A stretch of 6,208 nucleotides of DNA from an uncultured Chthoniobacterales bacterium (lineage in GTDB: Bacteria; Verrucomicrobiota; Verrucomicrobiae; Chthoniobacterales; UBA10450). The notes below the pieces were generated by a model. The model was given only the letters and a program-made list of their open reading frames with translations. It was not told where the DNA came from and ran no database searches. Positions within the stretch are counted from its first letter, which is position 1; each line of letters begins with the position of its first letter. The position numbers and the translations under genes were made by a program. This document shows positions 1 through 4,731 of this stretch, one piece after another. The DNA is taken from positions 1 through 6,208 of the forward strand of contig CATPCN010000620.1 in the NCBI GenBank assembly GCA_955652855.1, in the 5' to 3' direction.

Positions 1-1643
1 AACAGAAGGCGCGCGTCTACTTCGAGAACGGGCAGGTGCGCCACGCGACCGCGCCGGGCAAACAGGGTGTGGCCGCGTTTAACGAAATCGTGAATTGGCA
101 AGGCGGCACGATCTCCGAAGTTTCCGGGGCCGCGAAAAGTTCGCGCACGATCGATCTGGATTGGCAAGTGCTGCTCATGGAAGCGGTGCGCGCCTTTGAT
201 GAGAAACGCGGCGCGACTTCTCGAGCGAAACCGCGCGCATCAACGAGCAAACGCGGACACGTCCTCGTGATAGACGACAGCTTAATGATGCTCAGTTTCG
301 TCAGCGAGATTTTGAGCGAAGCGAATTTCCAGGTGAGCACCGCGCCGACCGCGGGAGAAGGCTTGCGCATGAGCACGGAAGAGCAGCCCGGTTTGATTTT
401 GCTCGATTACATTCTGCCGGACATGAAAGGCGACGAGGTCAGCCGCCGTCTGGCCGAAAATCCGGCGACGGCAAACATTCACGTGGTTTACATGTCGGGC
501 CACGGGACCGACCTGCAGCAACAATCATTGACGAATACGAATGTAATTGGATTCTTGAATAAGCCGTTCGCTTCCGATTTGCTAATAAAGACGGTGGAGA
601 GTTATATGCCCAAACAAGAAGGCGAACCCGAATCGACCAATTTAGATGAAGCTTCTCCCGAAGCCGTGACGGAGCCGATGGCGGAGAGTGCGCCGTTGGA
701 ATCGACGGAGAGCGCACCGGCTGCGGGCGAATCGAGCGTCGAGGCCGCGCCGTCGTGGGAAACTCCGGCGGCGCAGCCGGCGTGGCAGGCGACCGAACCT
801 GCGACCTCGGAGCCGCAACAAGAATGGCAGCCAGTTAATTTTCCGACGACAATGGCGGGCGCTTATTTTTGCGGCGACACCAGTTTCTTTTCGCTCCAAT
901 GGGCGCTGCGCACCATCGGCCAGCAAAAGCTGACCGGCACGCTACGTTCGTACTGGAGCAAAGAACCTGTCGATCTTCTCGCCCGGGACGGCAAAATCAT
1001 TCTTGTCACGACGCGCGATCCGCAACTTTATTGCGCCGAAGTACCGATCACCCTGGTCAATGTCGATCAAGCGAGAACGGAGGATGCGCGCGCACTGCAA
1101 CGCGACACCGGTTGCCCGCTTTTCATCACGCTGGCGCGCGAAGAATTAATTTTGCGCGAGCCCGCCATGCAACTCGTGCAACATTACGGGCAGAAATTAT
1201 TCGCGCAGCTTTGGGCGGAGCCGCGGGTGCGTTTCATGTTCGAACAAACACCGCTGCCCGATTATGCGGAGGGAATTTCCGGCGAAGATGATGCCGATTA
1301 TTGGAGCCTGGCTACGCTGCGTTTCATTCAATTTCACGAGCTTGACGCGCGCGGCAACATCGACGTTGCCTGCATTCCTGCTTACACACGCGATGGATTC
1401 CAGCGGGTGCAAAATCTGCGTTTGACCGTGGCGGAAGCGCAATTCGCCTCGCAGTTCAACGGCGTCCGCTCGGTCCAACAGATCGCGAAAAACTTGCGGC
1501 TCGACTTGAAGTTCGCGCTGCTCACCCTCTTTCGTTTTCTCGCGCTTGAGATTATTGAGTGCTGGCCGTCGAACATCGGAACACGACAAGAACGGAGCGG
1601 ACTCTTTCAGCGGATCAGACGTTCCATCGGTTTGGGGGAATAG
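1..1643 (+). CDS. PATAN/DUF4388 - receiver - DUF4388-like regulator (5' partial)
   Basis: The open frame enters from the left edge (first whole codon at base 3) and ends at TAG 1641-1643. The true start lies outside the window; the GTG at base 36 falls inside a domain and is not a credible start. Numbering from that GTG, residues before 1 to about 60 are the end of a PATAN/DUF4388 domain, recognisable by YFENGQVRHA, then AFNEIVNWQGG and the LLMEAVRAFDE helix. Residues 74-192 form a complete CheY-like receiver: acidic pair D80-D81, phospho-acceptor D124 in LLDYILPD, S154 in MSGHG and K176 in NKPF. An acidic Pro/Ala/Glu/Ser-rich linker (about 195-268) follows. Residues about 278-410 resemble a second DUF4388 domain, and about 425-510 resemble the helical region that often follows it (EAQFASQFNG, then VQQIAKNLRLD). 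There is no HTH output domain or kinase domain, so a protein-interaction role in phosphorelay signalling is inferred. A membrane segment is absent, so it is probably cytoplasmic. Family assignment is firm; the partner is unknown. Confidence 0.9.
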   Translation, partial: QKARVYFENGQVRHATAPGKQGVAAFNEIVNWQGGTISEVSGAAKSSRTIDLDWQVLLMEAVRAFDEKRGATSRAKPRASTSKRGHVLVIDDSLMMLSFVSEILSEANFQVSTAPTAGEGLRMSTEEQPGLILLDYILPDMKGDEVSRRLAENPATANIHVVYMSGHGTDLQQQSLTNTNVIGFLNKPFASDLLIKTVESYMPKQEGEPESTNLDEASPEAVTEPMAESAPLESTESAPAAGESSVEAAPSWETPAAQPAWQATEPATSEPQQEWQPVNFPTTMAGAYFCGDTSFFSLQWALRTIGQQKLTGTLRSYWSKEPVDLLARDGKIILVTTRDPQLYCAEVPITLVNVDQARTEDARALQRDTGCPLFITLAREELILREPAMQLVQHYGQKLFAQLWAEPRVRFMFEQTPLPDYAEGISGEDDADYWSLATLRFIQFHELDARGNIDVACIPAYTRDGFQRVQNLRLTVAEAQFASQFNGVRSVQQIAKNLRLDLKFALLTLFRFLALEIIECWPSNIGTRQERSGLFQRIRRSIGLGE

Positions 1644-1706
1644 CGCAACGCTCCCGATGAGCGCTTGCGATCTTGCACCAAGCAGCGCCGTCCTCAGCGA
1701 GTGCGC

Positions 1707-2393
1707 ATGAAAAAAGTTCTCGTCATCGACATCGGTGGCACATCTGTGAAGCTGCTCATCTCTCTGGCCGAGCAACGAAAGTTTGATTCCGGCGCGAAGA
1801 TGACGCCGCGACAAATGGTCGCCGGAATTAAGAAAACGACGACCGGCTGGAAATACGATGCGATCTCGATCGGCTTCCCCGCGCCGGTCCGCCAGGGAAA
1901 AATCGTGCACGACCCAAAACATCTCGGCAAAGGCTGGGTCGGTTTCAATTTTTCGAAGTCGTTAGGCAAACCCGTGCATGTGATCAACGACGCCGCCATG
2001 CAAGCGCTCGGAAGTTATCGCGGCGACCGCATGCTCTTTCTCGGTCTCGGCACCGGGCTCGGCTCCGCGCTCGCCTGGCACAAAACTCTGCTGCCGCTCG
2101 AGCTCGGCGATTTGCCTTATCGCGACGGCGACATCATCGAAAATTTTCTCGGCATTCCCGGCATTGAGCGGTTAGGAGAAAAAGAATGGAAACGCGAAGT
2201 CATCTTCGCAGTGACGCAGTTGAAGCGCTCCTTCATCGCCGACTACGTCGTGCTCGGCGGTGGCAACGCCAGGCGTTTCGATCGATTGCCCGAAGGCATT
2301 GAGCCAGGACAAAATCAGAATGCATTTCTCGGCGGCAAACGTTTGTGGGAGACCGAACCGCGCTCGCGTCATCCGAAATGGCGCGTGCTCTAG
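1707..2393 (+). CDS. ROK-family sugar kinase, polyphosphate-glucokinase-like
   Basis: This 228-residue protein has the actin-like ATPase fold signature of ROK kinases. The N-terminal phosphate-binding motif VIDIGGTSVKLL is at residues 6-17. SIGFPAPVRQG followed by HLGKGW at 72-77 matches the sugar-binding segment of polyphosphate glucokinases. VINDA at 92-96 carries the likely catalytic base D95, the second phosphate motif FLGLGTGLGSAL is at 111-122, and VLGGGNA at 182-188 is the C-terminal nucleotide-binding stretch. The Cys-rich zinc motif of many ROK proteins is missing, as is usual for polyphosphate glucokinases, and the customary ELGH reads ELGD (131-134). The likely reaction is phosphorylation of glucose from polyphosphate or ATP, but the donor cannot be read from sequence. 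I chose ATG 1707 over an in-frame TTG at 1665 because it places the phosphate motif at the very N-terminus, as is normal for the family. The ribosome-binding site is weak. The gene follows the regulator by 63 bases and could share its transcript. Confidence 0.88.
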   Translation: MKKVLVIDIGGTSVKLLISLAEQRKFDSGAKMTPRQMVAGIKKTTTGWKYDAISIGFPAPVRQGKIVHDPKHLGKGWVGFNFSKSLGKPVHVINDAAMQALGSYRGDRMLFLGLGTGLGSALAWHKTLLPLELGDLPYRDGDIIENFLGIPGIERLGEKEWKREVIFAVTQLKRSFIADYVVLGGGNARRFDRLPEGIEPGQNQNAFLGGKRLWETEPRSRHPKWRVL

Positions 2394-2409
2394 CGTAAGA
2401 TCGACATAG

Positions 2410-2491
2410 TGCCAGGGAGGGGACTCGAACCCCTAAGGATTGCTCCACCAGATCCTAAGTCTGGCGCGTCTGCCAATTTCGCCACCCTGGC
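2410..2491 (-). tRNA. tRNA-Leu, anticodon UAG
   Basis: On the minus strand an 82-base type II tRNA folds fully. The acceptor GCCAGGG (5' end at 2491) pairs with CCCTGGC, followed by discriminator A at 2410. The D-stem is GCG/CGC with AAATTGGCAGA in the loop. The anticodon stem CCAGA/TCTGG encloses the loop CTTAGGA, giving anticodon TAG at 2457-2455, which reads CUN leucine codons. A variable arm GGA-GCAA-TCC and a T-arm AGGGG-TTCGAGT-CCCCT complete it. The 3' CCA is not encoded (CTA follows), so it must be added by tRNA nucleotidyltransferase. The gene converges on the kinase gene with only 16 bases between them, and no T-tract terminator is visible in that gap. Confidence 0.97.
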
Positions 2492-2506
2492 GCGAATCGA
2501 TTTTTC

Positions 2507-2515
2507 ATTCTAGCA
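2507..2515 (-). promoter_or_regulatory. extended -10 promoter of tRNA-Leu
   Basis: Read on the minus strand, 2515-2507 is TGC followed by TAGAAT. This is a TGn extended -10 element with five of six matches to TATAAT. It predicts a start site near 2500, about nine bases before the mature tRNA end at 2491, which is a typical tRNA leader length. The -35 region is poor: GTGATG at 18-base spacing has three matches to TTGACA. This is as expected when an extended -10 carries recognition. The assignment is inferred from position and match only. Confidence 0.5.
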
Positions 2516-2552
2516 CAAACTTTGCTCAAACATCACATCGGGCGTTTCCGAT

Positions 2553-2580
2553 TTGTGAGTTTGCAGCGTCCAGTTATTAT
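2553..2580 (+). promoter_or_regulatory. candidate promoter of the lysozyme gene, possibly leaderless
   Basis: TTGTGA at 2553-2558 (four of six to TTGACA), a 16-base spacer and TATTAT at 2575-2580 (five of six to TATAAT) form a sigma-70-like promoter. Seven bases separate the -10 element from the ATG at 2588, so transcription would begin on or next to the start codon. No Shine-Dalgarno sequence precedes that ATG, which fits a leaderless message. The motif is short and could arise by chance. Confidence 0.3.
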
Positions 2581-2587
2581 TCGCCGG

Positions 2588-3355
2588 ATGAAATTTTCCG
2601 TCATTCGCATTTTGTTAGTGCTCCAGGCGTTGCCGCTTTGTGCCTTTGCCGCGAACAGCGTGGTGAATTTATCGCACTACGATTTAATGCGCCCGGACTT
2701 TGTCGGGATGAAGCGCGAAGGCATCATCGGTGTCATTCATGAAGCGACTTATCCGCGGTTTGATCGCGATTCGAGATACCGCGAGCGGCACGCGGAAGCG
2801 GTTCGGGCTGGTTTGCTTTGGGGCGCGTACCATTTTGGCGATGCGACAAATCCCATTGAGCAGGCCGACCATTTTCTGAATGTTGTCGCGTCATCGCTGC
2901 CGCATACTGATTCTGCAAAAACTTCCGGCGTACTGCTGGTTCTGGATTTCGAAAAGAACGGGCACTATCCGGGCGGCACGATGCGCGCCGATCAAGCCGT
3001 TGCATTTGTCGAACGAATCCATCAGCGCACCGGCCATTATCCCGGACTTTACTGCAGCGAGAATCGGATCCGCCAGGTCCTTTACGACCGAAGAGTTACT
3101 CCATCACAGAGGCAGGTGCTCACTAATTGTTGGCTATGGATCGCGAACTATCATTACCCACCGCGAAATACAGCGCCGTGGGATCGCTGGCATCTCTGGC
3201 AATACACCGGCGATGGCAAGTGTGATGTTCGTCCGCGCTCCGCTTATCCGAAGAGTGTCGCCAATATCAGGAAAGCTGAGCGCAATATATTTCGGGAGAG
3301 TAACGCCGGCCTTGAGCTCTTCTGGCAGGAGCATGCCTGGCGGCCTAACGGATAG
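2588..3355 (+). CDS. Exported GH25-type lysozyme (muramidase)
   Basis: This is a 255-residue protein of the glycoside hydrolase family 25 (N-acetylmuramidase) fold, which cleaves the MurNAc-GlcNAc bond of peptidoglycan. ATG 2588 is chosen because it opens directly onto a signal peptide: MKFSVIR, a hydrophobic core LLVLQALPLCAF, then an ALA-type cleavage region around AFA-ANS (19-24). An upstream in-frame TTG at 2522 would bury it. Domain landmarks in order: VVNLSHYD (25-32) at the first strand; GVIHEATYP (48-56), matching the usual VIHKAT; AGLLWGAYHFG (74-84); LVLDFEKN (117-124), with the hallmark DxE pair D120 and E122; GHYPGLYC (149-156); LWIANY (183-188); WHLWQYTGDGKCD (201-213), with the conserved terminal Asp D213. 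The first strand normally carries Asp (VDLSH); here it is Asn27, which may alter activity. No cell-wall-binding repeats are present. The stop is 88 bases from the end of a convergent gene remnant. A periplasmic role in wall remodelling or against other bacteria is inferred. Confidence 0.9.
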   Translation: MKFSVIRILLVLQALPLCAFAANSVVNLSHYDLMRPDFVGMKREGIIGVIHEATYPRFDRDSRYRERHAEAVRAGLLWGAYHFGDATNPIEQADHFLNVVASSLPHTDSAKTSGVLLVLDFEKNGHYPGGTMRADQAVAFVERIHQRTGHYPGLYCSENRIRQVLYDRRVTPSQRQVLTNCWLWIANYHYPPRNTAPWDRWHLWQYTGDGKCDVRPRSAYPKSVANIRKAERNIFRESNAGLELFWQEHAWRPNG

Positions 3356-3443
3356 ATGATTGACTCGCCTCCCGACTCGTCAACCCTCGCGGGCTTTCCC
3401 GTCTACGTCGCCCGGCTCCCGCTGGCTCCGTTGTCGATCTTTC

Positions 3444-3992
3444 TTACGGCGAGCGCGGTTTGCCCTGCTGAATTCCACGATGCGTCGTGAGATAAACCGC
3501 GAAGCTTCCAAGCCAGTGTCCGCCTTCGTAATGCTCGCCCGTCACCGCCGCGAGTCCGGCGCGAGCATGGGCATCAGCTGCTGCTCGCAATGCAGGCCGG
3601 CGCGGATCATCCGCAGGTAGCGCAGAAATAATTCCCTCCAACATCCAGGCGCGGCTCAAATTCAATCCGTCAAGATGCGCAAGCTTCGGGTCGCTTGGAT
3701 CGGGCGAGACCACGACGCGCAGCCAATCCGCATTCGGAGTCGTTGGAATTTGCGGCATGAATTCTTTCAACCACTTTGCAAATTCTGTCGATGAAAGGAC
3801 GCGTCGCATCACGTCTGCTTCACCAAGACATGGCGAAAGAAAATCTTCGCCAGAAGGTTCGTAACCGAGTGGACAATTCTTGTCGGCCAGAAAAAATTTC
3901 CTCGCCGAATCGCTGACCAGTTTCGCAAACGAATCATTACCGGTGGAGCGCGCGTAATCGAGCAGCTGATGCGGATGGCGCGTTCCGCACAC
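3444..3992 (-). pseudogene. DUF2891 protein, C-terminal part only (N-terminally truncated)
   Basis: The 182 codons from a GTG at 3992 to TAA 3446-3444 match the C-terminal part of DUF2891 proteins, a family of unknown biochemical function usually near 330 residues. Visible family motifs are HQLLDYARSTGND (8-20), EPSGEDFLSPCLGEADVMRR (45-64), HLDGLNLSRAW (106-116) and HWLGSFAVY (159-167). The N-terminal portion is absent in every frame. The HxNTAF-like motif that I recall just before LLDYAR is replaced by a short CGTRHPHQ stretch, so the break lies near 3970-3992. The open frame continues upstream only to the TGA at 4034-4032, which is the in-frame stop of the neighbouring protease gene. No ATG or ribosome-binding site was found. 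The motifs that remain are well preserved, so the loss is recent or is an assembly artefact. No signal peptide can be assigned. I treat it as a remnant; a shortened functional protein is less likely. Confidence 0.8.
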
Positions 3993-4031
3993 TTTACCAG
4001 ATCGGCCGGCTTGCCCAGGAGATTCCTGAAT

Positions 4032-4609
4032 TCAATTCTGCACAACGAGAGGCGCGTTAATCGCACGATACTCTTGCGCGCCTTCATATGCATAGAACGG
4101 AATGTACTTCTTCGAATCTTGCTGCTCTGCTTTGGCTGCCAGCCAGTTGAATGTTGGATCGAGAACGTAGTTTCATTGTCCGTTTCCCACTCCAGCCAGG
4201 CATGGGTCAGCGCGTCACTTGCGCGATGCTTGCCAATAATAAAGCGAACGCGTTCCGCACCGTTGGCAGCCATCTCTTCGTAAAGTGCGATCGCCTTCCC
4301 CTTGCAATCCGCGGTGGCTGAGATTCTCACTTCGTCCGGCGTCTTCCATTCCTTGGAATATTTGTAACGGAGCGCGTGCAGTTTGATCATCCAGTGATTC
4401 ACGATCATCAGCGAAACCGAACCTGGCGCGTAGCTGCCGGCGGACGCGAGGATTGGACCCACCCGTGCCATCTGGTTATCGTACGGCGTCGAGTCGACAA
4501 TGAAGAACACCGGTTGCTGCGCGAAACAGGAAATCGCGGTGAGGCCGACGCCGATGACTGGCAGAACGCACCTTCGCAGCAGCAGTGGAAACAGCGAAAC
4601 GAACAACAT
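4032..4609 (-). pseudogene. BTLCP-type transglutaminase-like cysteine protease, frameshifted
   Basis: From ATG 4609 the protein begins with an export signal (hydrophobic stretch LPVIGVGLTAISCFAQQ, about residues 16-32). It then shows a transglutaminase-like core: ADCKGKAIALYEEM with likely nucleophile C102, and HAWLEWE with H136. After E146 (codon ending at 4172) the original frame becomes meaningless. Moving to the next frame at 4169 restores YVLDPTFNW, which supplies the expected catalytic Asp, then KKYIPFYAYEG and YRAINAPLVVQN, with TGA at 4034-4032. One base is therefore missing near 4170-4171. Repaired length would be about 192 residues, normal for the small bacterial transglutaminase-like cysteine proteinase (BTLCP) group. 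As written, the product lacks the catalytic Asp and carries a scrambled tail that runs on to 3809. The gene diverges from korA. A true pseudogene and a single-base assembly error are both possible. Substrate is unknown; a periplasmic location is inferred from the signal. Confidence 0.78.
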
Positions 4610-4661
4610 ATTTTGCGAACGCTCTTAAAGCATCGCTCGTGCCGCTGAGTGGCAGGCGCGT

Positions 4662-4689
4662 TTGGAATTCGTATTTGCACTGGTAAAAA
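4662..4689 (+). promoter_or_regulatory. candidate korA promoter
   Basis: TTGGAA at 4662-4667 (four of six to TTGACA), a 16-base spacer and TAAAAA at 4684-4689 (four of six to TATAAT) with TGG directly before it (extended -10) form a plausible sigma-70 promoter. It lies in the 122-base divergent gap and predicts a start near 4696, giving a leader of about 36 bases that includes the GAGG ribosome-binding site. The match is moderate only. Confidence 0.22.
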
Positions 4690-4718
4690 CTGCGAGATTG
4701 CTTGAGATTCCACCGATT

Positions 4719-4722
4719 GAGG
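4719..4722 (+). promoter_or_regulatory. korA: Shine-Dalgarno GAGG that fixes the TTG start of korA
   Basis: GAGG lies nine bases before TTG 4732, separated by a T-rich spacer. It is the only purine-rich site in front of the frame, and it favours TTG 4732 over the in-frame TTG codons at 4702 and 4717. The first in-frame ATG is near 4936, already inside the gamma domain, so it cannot be the start. Confidence 0.5.
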
Positions 4723-4731
4723 TTTTTTGTT

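Noticed and set aside
1642..1665. Inverted repeat AGCGC/GCGCT just after the regulator stop
   Set aside because: A five-base stem with a 14-base loop and no following T-tract is too weak to call a terminator or an operator.
1197..1922. A 241-residue minus-strand frame crossing the end of the regulator and the start of the kinase gene
   Set aside because: It is antisense to two genes with clear domain motifs, spans their junction, and shows no recognisable motif of its own.
3390..3401. CGGG-CTTT-CCCG hairpin in the convergent gap as a terminator
   Set aside because: The stem is only four base pairs and there is no T-tract after it on either strand.
3809..4609. A 266-residue minus-strand frame from ATG 4609 as a single intact protein
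   Set aside because: Only residues 1-146 resemble a protein family. The rest is out-of-frame translation of the protease C-terminus and of the DUF2891 remnant, which are both recognisable in the neighbouring frame.
2410..4609. A mobile island integrated at tRNA-Leu and extending to the broken genes
   Set aside because: Integration at tRNA genes normally uses the 3' end, which faces the kinase on the left, not the lysozyme side. No integrase was found, and I saw no repeat of the tRNA 3' end elsewhere in the window.
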